Below the pieces are notes generated by a model. It was not told where the DNA came from. It searched no databases and saw only the letters and a program-made list of their open reading frames with translations. From Chara braunii (lineage: Eukaryota > Streptophyta > Charophyceae > Charales > Characeae), in assembly GCA_003427395.1 (NCBI GenBank), contig BFEA01000084.1:2479083-2515271 (forward strand): 36,189 bases of DNA, given 5' to 3'. Positions 1 through 9,858 of this stretch are shown here, one piece after another. The position numbers were made by a program, and so were the translations under genes. Position 1 is the first letter of the stretch. Every line of letters starts with the position of its first letter.

Positions 1-82
<82 letters not shown>
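1..82. repeat. (CT)n microsatellite
   Basis: Uninterrupted CT dinucleotide array that opens the window; its true left limit lies outside. It is one of about ten long CT/GA or CA/GT tracts here. Confidence 0.98.
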
Positions 83-86
<4 letters not shown>

Positions 87-261
87 TTAGCTCTTCGTCT
101 CATTGATTTGGCTACCTTAGGGCTGCGCTCCCCGCGCCCACGCGGTAGACAATTCTGTTTTTGGCTCAACAGAATACAACAAAACTTTGGAGGTAGGTGT
201 TCTACGTAGTGCTTTATCTCTAAAAAAAAACAGGGCCCAAAATGGGGTTTCGCGGGCCCCA

Positions 262-337
262 GGCTGCAGGTCGGGCAGGGCTCGAACCCCGGCCTGAACC
301 CCGAACGTTCAGGGTCGCAACCCTAGCGTCAGCCATT
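262..337 (-). repeat. tRNA-derived SINE head (remnant)
   Basis: Read on the minus strand, positions 288-278 give GGTTCGAGCCC, a full match to the pol III B-box pattern GGTTCGANNCC, with a T-stem-like flank. About 40 bases upstream (335-324) TGGCTGACGCTAGG partly resembles an A box. Acceptor stem and anticodon arm do not fold as a normal tRNA, so this is more likely a SINE head or decayed tRNA than a working gene. Confidence 0.45.
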
Positions 338-339
338 AT

Positions 340-525
340 TTGGCAATAGATAGGATAACAGAATTGGATGGAGGTGCCTATAATAGTTTCTTACCCCCTT
401 GGTCTACCTGGGTTAAAAATGTAATCACAAGGGTTAAGGACATTTGGGATACATCCAGGAAAGATTTGAAGTCAGTGGATCAACTAGTAAAGTCGTCAGT
501 GAGATATGCTCATAATCTAAACTAG
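340..525 (+). pseudogene. Possible LINE reverse-transcriptase C-terminal fragment
   Basis: A 61-residue open frame reads ...STWVKNVITRVKDIWDTS... The pattern W-x(8)-V-K-D-[IL]-W-D recalls the post-RT segment of plant-type LINE ORF2 proteins, and comparable segments occur in the two larger LINE copies here (V-G-Y-L-W-D near 4080; V-K-N-L-W near 16600 on the minus strand). There is no start context, no zinc motif and no neighbouring RT sequence, so this is at most a short fragment. It could equally be a chance open frame. Confidence 0.25.
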
Positions 526-900
526 CTTAGTGCCTGCGGTGCTGACGGTGCGGGCTACACCCACATAAAAAATTACGGTATAGATCAGTCAACGTACTCA
601 CACAGAATTAAATGGACTTTTTTCCCCCCAAGTTAAGAATATTTTTGTTTTAAGTTTTTTCTTTATTTTCTCAAGTTGCAGGGGGGGGGGGAGGGTTGTC
701 GGATTTGGATCCATATCTTGCTTCACCTTACACAAACCCCTACCTAAGCCTACTTTCACATCCCAAAAAAATATACATGTATGTTTACGAACTGCAAAAC
801 TCTACGTTTATACACATTTCTTAAACTCAACCAATATATTAGAATAAATAGTTAAGATATTCATTCTTCTTTTTTAAATAAGTTCCAGACGGTCCTCTCA
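526..900. other. Non-coding AT-rich stretch with poly-G tract
   Basis: No reading frame or recognisable repeat. It holds a run of twelve G near 680-691 and AT-rich sequence; nothing else seen. Confidence 0.6.
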
Positions 901-1054
901 AGTCACTCTCTAGCCCATGGCGGTTCTATAGAGGGCTTGCTTCTCTCATGACCTTTCGCATACTTAGGCTTCCACACAACGTCAACTCCTCCCCCCTGAG
1001 CAACTACCTCGCTGTGTCCTTGCTCTGCTTCTTCCTCCACTACTGAAACTTCAT

Positions 1055-1950
1055 TTACCTCCTCCCGTTCCCATCCTGGTCTATGAAGAAGTGGCTTTTC
1101 TTCTTCCAGTCCTGGGGCAGTCTCCTCTTCGCTCCCCCTACTGACCCTCCCTCCGCCGAACAAGCATTCCTCAACTTAGCTTTCAAATCTAAAGCCAACT
1201 TGCTGAGGGATGCAAAGTTGTTCCTAGAGGACGTGGCCTCATTGACTAGCAAACCCTCGATGTGATCTGGAAGACACATCATATAACTGGTGAGGAGTAT
1301 CTCCCTATCATACAGCACGCTAGACACCTCAATCAGTTTCTCTACCTTGTCAGCGACATTCCTGACATCACTATACTTTCTAGCATCAAGGTTCTTGAGC
1401 TCGCCAATAGCCCTTGGGGCTGCTGCCTGTTATGCCACCTAGCCTCTGCTAGGGTCGTAAACTGATCCAGCATGATTGTGGCTGCCCATGCTGCCAAGTC
1501 CAGTCCGTAACCTGCCTCTGCTATCATGCCATCTGGCCACCTACCTGCAGAGCCCTGCAGAAAGGATGCAACCCCTATAGCTTCCTCATCTAGCTGGGTG
1601 GCCTTCGTCTGCACAGACGCAGACAGACCGGAGCCGCATGGCCAGGTTCTCCTTCTTTCGATCACCTGGGAACACTTCTGGCTGTACCATGGAAGTCTTG
1701 GCGAAGGCTGGGACTGTGTCTGTCCTGCAGGCCCTGTAGGAGGCGACACATGTGCCTGCATTGTAGCTGCAGACACTGGGGATGATAGAGACTGAGCCTG
1801 GAAATGAGATGGACCTGCACCTACCCCACCGGGTGGAACTATGCCATATCGGCGCCCAAAATGCCCTAATACTGGCGGCAGAGTCATCGGAAGTGGCCTT
1901 TGAGGCCTGGCTGTAACGATCGTACTGGCTGCAACTCGTCTTCCTGTCAT
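1055..1950 (-). pseudogene. gag: LTR-retrotransposon gag (capsid) remnant, frameshifted
   Basis: Two minus-strand frames join into one gag-like protein. The first (1950 to about 1410) has a Pro/Gln-rich N-terminal part, then a capsid-like stretch with VASFLQGSAGRWPDG, a W-A-A-T segment and an A-E-A-R-W motif. The second (about 1415 to 1055) continues with ELKNLDARKYSDVRNVADKV, LLTSYMMCLPD and NNFASLSKLALDLKAKL. This order (F-L-x-G-x-A-x-x-W, then R-x-Y, then L-x-x-x-Y-x-x-C-L-P) fits the capsid of Ty3/Gypsy-type retrotransposons. Gag would form the virus-like particle. The two halves are in different frames, so at least one frameshift lies near 1410, and no zinc knuckle, protease or RT follows. 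I conclude it is a dead fragment; no LTRs were identified. Confidence 0.7.
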
Positions 1951-2747
1951 CTATCACAGCATCATCGTTATCTGGTCCAGAGATTACTGCATGGAGACTA
2001 GCTTGCTTTCTACAGACAGTACCGGCTCATGTGGGCCCCGCACATTCTGTTGCAGCGATCTGCCTAAGCCCGGCATACTACTCTCATCCACCTTCTCTAA
2101 CTCCTGCGTATCTCTGTCTATTCTCCAGAAGTTTTTCCCTATTAACTAGTATTAAGTTCTATTCTCTCTTATCTTTCAGCTTCTCGCAACACAGTTTCTT
2201 TCTGCATGCGGCGTGCAGCGGCATCTTTATAATGCCTGCTGCTCAGGAGGAAGGGCTTGGGGCTGGCTTGACTGCACACCAGCCATCTGACTCAATTGTG
2301 ACCCCATGGAGAGACTCAAGACAGACTGCCCAGTGCCCTGGCCCTGAATTGGCCCGACACTCTACTTGGATGCTTGTGTGCCCATTGCTGCTAACGCCCC
2401 GTCTGCTAAATCAGCAGTGGTCCTAGAAGCCACAGGTTGCCTTCTGGTGGCAGCCTAAGTCTAGCTTCGTCTCCAGGCCCTAATGCTTGGAAGGTGAAAG
2501 GTAAGCTTCAAGCACCAGGTCCTCTCCTAGTCAACGGCCTAGCAGCTTTGTCTCCCTCCCTCTCCTCACTCCTCATGCAGACAGCAACAACTTCTACCTA
2601 CACAGAACAGCCTACAAAGTTGGTGAATAATGAACAAGTAAATAGTACCAGGAAAAAATACGAGGGCTGACCCAGCGTCTGTACAGAAACTCTCAGACCT
2701 ATGAAACTCACAAAAGCTGTTTCCCCGGCTGATGGGGAGCAATCCAG
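1951..2747. other. Upstream region of gag remnant; no gene seen
   Basis: Pyrimidine-rich sequence on the plus strand without a convincing coding frame. On the minus strand there is TATAAAGA near 2225-2232, about 280 bases upstream of the gag ATG, which could be a relic LTR promoter; this is weak. The frames listed by simple translation look like chance. Confidence 0.4.
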
Positions 2748-2821
2748 AGGACAGCGCTGGCAGCGGCTGCAGTGGCCAAGCTTGCTGCTTGGAGCTCGCG
2801 GGTTAGCCTGGGGGTATTTGA

Positions 2822-3716
2822 CAAGGCATTGGTGGTCAATAATTCGGTACTCGCCAGTCTATGGTACACAGGAGCCATTCACTTGGCTAGCAGACGCAAG
2901 TTTGTGCAATTGAGGGGAGCAATCCATACGTATCTATGGAAGGAAAATGCAGATTTGGAGGCGGGGCAGAGAACTCCATATGTAGGGTGGCCTGGCTGAA
3001 GCTGGTTCAACCGAGGCGAGTGGCGGGTCTGGGTATTTTGGATACAAGGCTGCAGATGATCGCCCTCCAAGCGTGCCGCTTGGAGCTCGCTTGTTAGCCT
3101 GGGGGTATTTGGCAAGGCATTGGTGGTCGATAATTCCGTACTCGCCGGCATTGGTGGTCGATAATTCCGTACTCACCGGCATTGGTGGTCGATAATTTCG
3201 TACTCGCCGGCATTGGTGGTCGATAATTCTGTACTCGCCGGCCTATGGTACACAGGAGCCATTCACTTGGCTAGTAGACGCAAGTTTGCATAATTGAGGA
3301 GAGCAATCCATACGTATCTATGAAAGGGAAAGGCAGATTTGGAGGCGGGGCGGAGAACTNCATATGTAGGGTGGCCTGGCTGAAGCTGGTTCAACCGAGG
3401 CGAGTGGCGGGTCTGGGTATTTTGGATACAAGGCTGCAGATGATCGCCCTCCAAGCATGCCGCTTGGAGCTCGCTTTTTAGCCTGGGGGTATGTGGCAAG
3501 GCATTGGTGGTCGATAATTCGGTACTCGCCGGCCTATGGTACACAGGAGCCATTCACTTGGCTAGTAGACGCAAGTTTGCGTAATTGAGGAGAGCAATCT
3601 ATACGTATCTATGAAAGGGAAAGGCAGATTTGGAGGCGGGGCGGAGAACTACATATGTAGGGTGGCCTGGCTGATGCTGGTTAAACCGAGGCGAGTGGCA
3701 GGTCTGGGGATTTGAT
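2822..3716 (+). repeat. Tandem array of ~291-bp units inside LINE
   Basis: Three head-to-tail units start at 2822, 3113 and 3497 (CAAGGCATTGGTGGTC...). Unit 1 is 291 bp; unit 2 is 384 bp because it holds three additional 31-bp repeats; unit 3 is cut at about 3716. All three carry the LINE thumb/connection coding sequence, so the amplification happened inside the transposon body. Confidence 0.9.
3118..3241 (+). repeat. 31-bp minisatellite, four copies
   Basis: Four near-identical 31-bp copies (3118, 3149, 3180, 3211), each CATTGGTGGTCGATAATT followed by a variable base and CGTACTCGCCGG-like sequence. Single copies sit in the neighbouring 291-bp units, so this is a nested local expansion. Confidence 0.95.
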
Positions 3717-5434
3717 AAATTGCCCTTCAATTGAGGAATGTCGTTTGGCTGCTTCTGAGGGTGACAGGGGAGCCATGGAGGGGAGTAACAGAACAGCATG
3801 TAGCTTACGCACTGAGAAAACCGCCATAGGTGGTGGATTTGTTTCACCAGCGCTAGCTTGGTGGGCCATGTTCGATGGGGTGCCGTATGGTCCACCCCGC
3901 TGACCTTATGGAAGGACAGGATGCCGATCCAATGCAGATTGCCAGAATCAGCGGATGCTGTTTTTAATCAGCTCCTTTTTGACAGCAGGTTCATCTGTGC
4001 CGGGGGGGGGGGGGGGAGGAGGGGCTCATTTCCATGGCAAGGTAAATCGGAACGGGGGGCTTACAAGGTGGGATACCTGTGGGACCCCCGGCGGGGTGAC
4101 TCGAGATCGGATGAGGAGATGATGGACAGACTCCTCTGGCAGACCAAATGGCCCCAGCGGCTGATGGGAGCTGAGAAACGCAATCCCACTCCAATGGGTG
4201 GATCTACTGAGGAAAAGCGGCCTGCAGGAGGGGGATTGGGTGAGGGGGAAAGGGAAGCTTCACCCGTGGGTGGTGTGCAGGATTGGAAAAGGCGAGAAGG
4301 GGAACCGCCGGAAGGTATGGAAGGGGTGGTGAGCTTGGGGTTTAATGGGTTAACCCCCCTGCTGGTGTGAGCGGGTCAGGATGGACTGCCCTGCCCGTGC
4401 CAAATCAACCCGGCGAGGGTGGAGACAGTGTCGGGGTCAGGATGGACTGCCCCGCCTGTGCCAAATCAACCCGATGATGGTGGAGACAGTGCCGGTTTGG
4501 GGGGCAGACTAGGTGATGAGGAGTATCTCCCCTTCTGCCTCAGCAGAACACGGCACGAACTGGTAATCGTTCCACAGGAGTGGTACCTCCCCCCCCCAGA
4601 ACTATAATAAGAAGAGCATCGCATTGCAGCAGCTTGCCACGAAAGCTGTCTATCGTTCGCTGCTCCCGGAGGTGGATGTCGCTATGGAACTGCAGGATCG
4701 GTGGGCCAAAAGGGACTGGATTCCCCAGGCATGGATGGCTTGATGGACGTATCACAGATGGCAAGAGCAGTGTGTATTATTGAAGACCCTGCCGAATCAG
4801 AAGCAAGTAGGGCTGCTATGGTTGATCTACCATCTTGCAGTCCCTATGGCACAATGGTTGGCCACTAAGTGCCTACACACTGATGAGCGCTGCTCCAACT
4901 TGGGATGCAGCCAGGTGGAGACTATCACGCATGTATTCGCGCATTGCCCTGCAGTATCGAACTTCTGGATATGATGGGGCTGAAGAAATGAGGGGAGCCC
5001 TCTCCGTGGATGGTCAACAAAGATGACGACGTGGCAATTCTGCTGGGAACAGCCGTGACCGTGAATCGGGAGGATAAAGACCAGATCTGTGCTGCTGAAG
5101 TGGTCAGGGGGGCGGTCCTTTGGGCAATACGGACGCCCCGGAATGAAACGATTCGACAGGGCAAGGAGGTCACCATGCAGGGGTTGAGGAAACAGAGCAC
5201 TGGAGACTGCGAGTGGCTCTCCTGGTGAACTATCGGAGGTGTAGACGGAAAGCAGGAAATGATGATAGCAAGTTCTGGAGGGTATGGGGAGCCTATTTAA
5301 GCTCGGTTAAGAAGGATCCAACGACAGGCAATCTGGGTTTCGGTTCAACTCTGGAAAAGTACGCTGTTGACGTGGATGAGCAGGGGATCGATAGGGTCCA
5401 GGTCACTTTGTATTATAAAGGCATTATATTTTGA

Positions 5435-6071
5435 GAATAGGGGCCCGTGTACGATGAAGTGAGGGGGTAGGAGAGGGGGAGATCCACCCCAATTACTTAA
5501 GAGGGGGAACAGGCGGGGATGGATAGGATAAGGGACGACTAAGGAAAAGCTGGGAGATGGAAAATAGCCCCCAGAATAAGGGGGTGAAACCCTACGCGAA
5601 GGTAGGGGGCTTAAAGGAGGGATGTGAGTTGAACAGGTAGCAGGGAATTATTTGCTCTGCTTCTCGAGTACCAGGAGACAATTGAGGTGGTGGGAAAAAA
5701 GATAGAAGGTATAAGAGGGTAAATGAAGCGCGATAGGAGCATAGGTGATCAGGTTATAGTAGTTGGGAGGTACAATCAGCGATAGAAGTGAGTTAGCGCT
5801 GATAACAAGTCTGAACGATGGGTGTGAAACAAATGAGAGACCCTGAGGTTGGAGGCACAGTCCGGTGGCCCTAACCTGCCCCCTCGAGACACACATAGTG
5901 TGTGTCTGGGTACCGAACAGAGGTTTCCCGCCCACTATCCGAGCCCCGGGTGGGACAATGTAGGCATGTGTCACCGAACCGCGCCCCCCAGCCCCCCCTG
6001 CACAGCGTCTAGGGCGACAGGGGAGTGGGGGCGTGCTTGTTGCTTTCCTTCTATCTCGACTGTTGTTACAT
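5435..6071. other. Purine-rich sequence after LINE; no gene
   Basis: G/A-rich, possibly LINE 3' UTR, with no convincing frame. A short palindrome GACACACA/TGTGTGTC lies at 5887-5905. Confidence 0.45.
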
Positions 6072-6163
6072 GCTTGCCGGTGATAAGCAACCGGACTTCT
6101 GCCCTCCAGAATAGATGGGCCGTTGTGTTTTGGGAAAACAAACAAACAAAAACAAAAACAAAT
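6072..6163 (+). repeat. Shared retroelement 3'-tail module, copy a
   Basis: GCTTGCCGGTGATAAGCAAC, then CGGACTTCTGCC and CCAGAATAGATGGGCC, ending in an A-rich tail (AAAACAAACAAAC...). The same module occurs at 15062 (-), 20300 (-), 22800 (-) and 30135 (+). An A-rich 3' end and several dispersed copies indicate a retrotransposed 3' end (LINE tail or SINE). It lies on the same strand as, and about 640 bases downstream of, the plus-strand LINE. Confidence 0.6.
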
Positions 6164-6171
6164 GCTGTCTA

Positions 6172-6315
6172 ATCAGGTCTGAAATTGATAATGCAACTAC
6201 CAAACAGACTAAGTAGACAGACTAAGTAGATTTCTGTTGTAGCTCACATCTGATCAGTTCTGACATTGACAATGCAACTACCAAACAGACTTAAGTAGAT
6301 TTCTGTTGTAGCTTG
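6172..6315. repeat. ~81-bp tandem duplication
   Basis: Copy 1 starts at 6172 and copy 2 at 6253; both contain AATGCAACTACCAAACAGAC and GTAGATTTCTGTTGTAGCT. Copy 1 has an additional internal AGACTAAGTAG repeat. Confidence 0.9.
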
Positions 6316-6751
6316 CACCATCAATTAGGACCAGCAGTCTCTCTGGATAATTAATCAAACAAAAAATGCGACCTGCTTCCTACAGAATACACCACATACG
6401 GAAATAGGCAAATGAATATACAAGCGAGTTAACAGCTAAAAACCTACCCCCTTTCCCTGTGTCCCACAGATTATCATTGCAACATTATCCGGTGGCGTAT
6501 TGTGAGATGCGGTGTCTCACAGCAAACCGGCCCACCCCAGTGCACAAACCTCACAGCGGGTGACCAACCTGATCAGAGTTTATTTTGAGTCGCAAACAGG
6601 ACGACTTCCCTTTATGCCCCGCCAGGTTATCTTTGAGATGTTCTGGGAACCGTTTTTCCTCACTTTTCCCAGGCCACCACACTGTGGTTTCTATTGCACT
6701 GCTGAAGCTGAGTGTGACTTGTGCATGCATGTGTGCACTACTCCAGTGACC

Positions 6752-7015
6752 TGTCTTTCAACGTGGGCTCGTGCTTCACCACCCACGGCACTTCACAGGC
6801 ACCACCCTTCTCTCACCAGATGCGCCAGAAGAATGTGGACTCTCAAGGTAGCGCACTCTCTTGCACCTCACCAAAAGAGGACTCTGTGTGCACTTCGACG
6901 TGGGGTCGTGCTTCACCACCCAGGGCACTTCACAGGCACCGCCCTTCTCCCACCAGATGCACCAGAAAATGTTGAAGGTAGTGCTCTCTCTCGCATCTCA
7001 CCAAAAGAGGACTCT
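6752..7015. repeat. ~132-bp tandem duplication
   Basis: Two head-to-tail units (about 6752-6885 and 6886-7015) share TCGTGCTTCACCACCCA, GGCACTTCACAGGCACC and ACCAAAAGAGGACTCT. No coding meaning is apparent. Confidence 0.9.
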
Positions 7016-7425
7016 CAAGTAAACCACTCCTAGCCGTAAGAAAGATAAAGGAGAGGTAGATAAGGTCAGAGACAACATACCTCGTCAGTGCCGGCCCCAA
7101 CCACAGATTATCTCACAAGCTGTGATGTGTGCTGCTCATTGACCGGTTGTAGCCAAGGAACCACTGACAATATGATGCAAGTGCCTCCATAAGCAACAGT
7201 GAGCATCGTCATACTCCCAACACACATGACATATCCCTAAATGTAGCCTTCCAGCCGTGCATGCTCTACCTCGTGCATGACCTACCTGCAGCAAGAATGT
7301 GATCAAATGCATCGCATGAAGTCCCAGTACGAGTATGCTTTTATCCTGCAATTGACTGTGGTGACAGTGTGGTCTCAGTCATTTTTTATTGTTATGGTCG
7401 TCATCAGTTCTCAATTCGAAATTCA
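7016..7425. other. No feature recognised
   Basis: Ordinary-composition sequence. No reading frame, structural RNA or repeat could be supported. Confidence 0.5.
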
Positions 7426-7720
7426 CAAAGAGACATTGACACTCAATTGCAACTCAAATGTAAAAGATTGGAAGAATAATAAGAAAAGGGAAGAAAGAAG
7501 AACGAAGAATAGAAGAAGAAGAAGAAGAAGAAGAAGAAGAAGAAGAAGAAGAAGAAGAAGATAAACAGAAACTGGAACCGATGTCACTTCTCCCTTATGT
7601 AGTCTTCAACCCTCCCCCTCATCATCTCCACCATCATCTCATCATTAATAATAAACAATAACAATGAATGAAAGAGCCAGAATCAAGTGTCTCCTCCCTC
7701 TACTGCTGCCAAGCACACTC
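7426..7720 (+). repeat. Dispersed repeat with (GAA)n core, copy 1
   Basis: An A-rich leader (TTCACAAAGAGACA, CAATTG), a GAA/AGA trinucleotide run (about 7511-7561), a C/T-rich stretch with CATCATCTC, then AATAATAAACAATAACAATGA and CCAGAATCAA. The same order of motifs recurs at about 28005-28330, so this is a diverged dispersed repeat rather than simple sequence alone. Confidence 0.6.
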
Positions 7721-7744
7721 TCCCGTATGCAGTTCTCCAACTAT

Positions 7745-7773
7745 TCTCTCTCTCTCTCTCCTTCCCCCTCTAC

Positions 7774-7833
<60 letters not shown>
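7745..7833. repeat. (CT)n microsatellite
   Basis: CT array, imperfect before about 7781, followed by GTGTGCTATGGTGTAGTAGG. The identical right flank follows the CT array at 7939-8018, so either the array and flank are duplicated or the assembly repeated one locus. Confidence 0.97.
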
Positions 7834-7838
<5 letters not shown>

Positions 7839-7915
7839 CTATGGTGTAGTAGGGTTCCAGCAGGAAGATTCATTCGATTTTGCTCATCTATAGATGCAAG
7901 CACCGTGATCTAATG

Positions 7916-7937
7916 CTGTCTCTTATACACATCTAGA
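7916..7937. other. Tn5/Nextera mosaic-end adapter (library artefact)
   Basis: CTGTCTCTTATACACATCT is the 19-bp Tn5 mosaic end used in Nextera libraries, followed by AGA and an N. This is sequencing-library DNA left in the assembly, not genome; the join to the CT array at 7939 is suspect. Confidence 0.95.
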
Positions 7938-7938
7938 N

Positions 7939-8018
<80 letters not shown>
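7939..8018. repeat. (CT)n microsatellite
   Basis: CT array directly after the adapter remnant and N. Its right flank GTGTGCTATGGTGTAGTAGG repeats that of the preceding array. Confidence 0.97.
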
Positions 8019-8023
<5 letters not shown>

Positions 8024-8174
8024 CTATGGTGTAGTAGGGTGCTGACAGGAAGAACCTGGCCACATTCGCACGCCAACTGAGCTGCCAAGATGTGGCCGGA
8101 TTCATTTATTGGAATATCTCGAGGTTGTCGCTCTTTGTGAAAAAAGTACAGAAATAGATAAAGGTGGGTTGAAC

Positions 8175-8256
8175 TTTTCTTTTCTTTTTTTTTTGGATCA
8201 GATATTAAACTGATCAGAACAGATACTACACTTGATCTTAGCCAAAAGGCCGAGAA
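8175..8256 (-). pseudogene. U2 snRNA 5'-fragment retrocopy with A-tail
   Basis: On the minus strand 8256-8195 reads TTCTCGGCCTTTTGGCTAAG, then ATCAAGTGTAGTATCTGTTC and a GATCAGTTTAATATCTGAT segment, matching U2 snRNA from about nucleotide 7 to 67, including the branch-site-recognition region GTAGTA. It then breaks off and runs into an A-rich tail (8194-8175 read as A/G on the minus strand). The Sm site and stem-loops III/IV are absent, so it cannot be a working U2. Truncation plus A-tail indicates LINE-mediated retrotransposition of a partial U2. Confidence 0.85.
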
Positions 8257-9310
8257 TTTCTCTTTTCATCAAATGAAACGAAAAAATTTCAGGGTCATCT
8301 CCTGGGCCTGGCGCTGGTCTGACATGGTCGGTAAGTAAATTGCACTTCGAAATGTGGCCACGTCAATTTCTTGCCGGCCTGAGTTTTGGCTGCATTTAAA
8401 GCTCACGCCATGACGCCGCGAGCAAAGTGAATTTCGACTTTTGGGTGCATACTGAAACTCGAAAACATGATGCGGCTGTAGTTCTTTCTTGAAAAGTCAG
8501 ATATCCTGTTACGTGCTCCTCTGCTGCATGACGCGGCTGCATGGTTTGTTCTTTTTTGGGGGCGAACGGTGCAGGATTTATGATGTTTGCCTGTTTTTTT
8601 TTTTCAATGACATTGTCGCTTCATCACCATCACCTGCGGGACTGACCTCGTTTGTGGTTTGAGAAATGGGGATAAAAAAAAGGCCTACTCACAACTAGGG
8701 CAGGGTAGGGGTCATCTGCCTTGCCCTGGTGCCATTATCGCTGTTCGGTCAACGTCACCCCCTGAGATGGTAGATGGGTGATGGTCCTGAGTGATTAGCA
8801 CTGAGGTAGTACAGTGGGAGTAGGGCTGCGCTGGGAGATTTGACGAGAGGAAGGGTAGGGAGGCGGCCTCAGAAACGAAGTATCAAGATAACCAAAAATG
8901 GCTGACCACTGAGACTACTGCCATATGTCTGGAATCCGACCACTACAACAACCTGGACTTTCGGAAAAAGAAAAAAGGATGTTTTTGACAGAATCTGGCC
9001 ATAATTGCGGCTGGATGAGTCTGTATGTGAGTCCATGTACATGCCGTAAGAGTAATTTGTTGAGCAGGACTTCCCTACGTTTTCCTTCCGATGACGCCCA
9101 AACTCGAACTCGTCATCTTGACCAACAATTTTTATGCAGATGACAGAAGCAATAGGAGTCAAACAAATACTTCACAGATTTTTCTTTTTCGGTTTTCCTT
9201 TCTAAAGCTTAAAATTCTTCCACAATGTGTGCCCAGTGCCCACAGATTCCTTTTTTTCCTGGCTGTTGAATTTCGTGGTTGTTGTTCAGAAGTGAAGAAT
9301 CCAGCTCAAA
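8257..9310. other. No gene recognised
   Basis: Moderate-complexity sequence without a supported frame or repeat. The short frames at 8869-9333 on both strands show no domain. Confidence 0.45.
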
Positions 9311-9319
9311 CGGAACCTC

Positions 9320-9500
9320 ACCCCTGGAATTGACCTCATAATCTTTTGCCAGCGAAAGACAGATGGTATTGAACTCGTGACCTCTCGCCAACCGAAGGCC
9401 GAAGGTTAGATCAGCGAAAAGATAGATGGAATTGAACGCATGACCTTTTCACAGGAGAAGGTGGACCAGTTATCCAATAGACGGGACCACTAACTGTTAA
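9320..9500 (-). repeat. Tandem tRNA-like repeats (SINE head-like)
   Basis: Three times the plus strand reads a variant of GGAATTGAACnCATGACCTTTT (near 9328, 9365 and 9429). Its complement resembles a tRNA T-arm/B-box (GTTCAATTCC). The rightmost copy is preceded on the minus strand by GGTCCCGTCTATTGGATAAC, resembling an acceptor/D-arm. The anticodon arm does not fold normally. This looks like a degenerate tRNA-derived repeat rather than a functional tRNA. Confidence 0.45.
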
Positions 9501-9597
9501 ACAACAGACTAATACTGCGGCCTGCGTCGACGTCCTTTAAAAAGAAGGTAAGAGGGTTGAAAGCTCTGTGAACTGCATATAAACTGTGAAGTGTAGA

Positions 9598-9599
<2 letters not shown>

Positions 9600-9637
<38 letters not shown>

Positions 9638-9638
9638 N

Positions 9639-9713
<75 letters not shown>

Positions 9714-9761
9714 CTCTCTCTCTCTCTCTCTGTCCCTCCCTCTCTCTCTCTTTGTGACCCG

Positions 9762-9852
<91 letters not shown>
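9600..9852. repeat. Compound (CT)n-(CA)n microsatellite
   Basis: About 195 bp of CT with small interruptions and one N (9638), then (CA)n from about 9796 to 9852. Frames spanning it are artefacts of the dinucleotide array. Confidence 0.97.

Positions 9853-9858
<6 letters not shown>

Larger units (their letters stand above)
2748..5434 (+). pseudogene. Non-LTR retrotransposon (LINE) ORF2 C-terminal half, decayed
   Basis: The frame near 2750-3070 reads VAKLAAWSSR, then LVVNNSVLASLWY, then VAWLKLVQPRR and GLGILDTRLQMIALQ, the thumb/connection pattern after the palm of L1-like plant LINE reverse transcriptases (LS..GR..L+..VL..LWY; +V.W..+..P...GLG+.D...+..AL). Further on, 4615-4975 reads ...LLPEVDVAMELQDRW..., a stop near 4743, then VGLLWLIYHLAVP and a zinc-binding zf-RVT module (C-x4-C, E-T-I-T-H-x4-C, F-W). 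A last segment has VLWAIRTPRNE (5115 region) and ends at a stop near 5432. The catalytic palm is missing, so the copy is 5'-truncated, and it is broken by stops, frameshifts and tandem amplification. It once encoded an enzyme for target-primed reverse transcription. Confidence 0.7.

Noticed and set aside
2820-3720. CRISPR-like array in the 31-bp repeats
   Set aside because: The repeats are contiguous without spacers and lie inside a LINE in a eukaryotic context.
4868-4900. CTGATGAG near 4870
   Set aside because: Lies in the LINE zinc-finger coding region and lacks GAAA and helices.
9490-9852. Arg/Glu- or Ser/Leu-rich long frames in CT/CA tracts (also at 7664-8105, 10532-10828, 13746-14045, 29361-29963)
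   Set aside because: Translations of dinucleotide arrays; no start context or domain.
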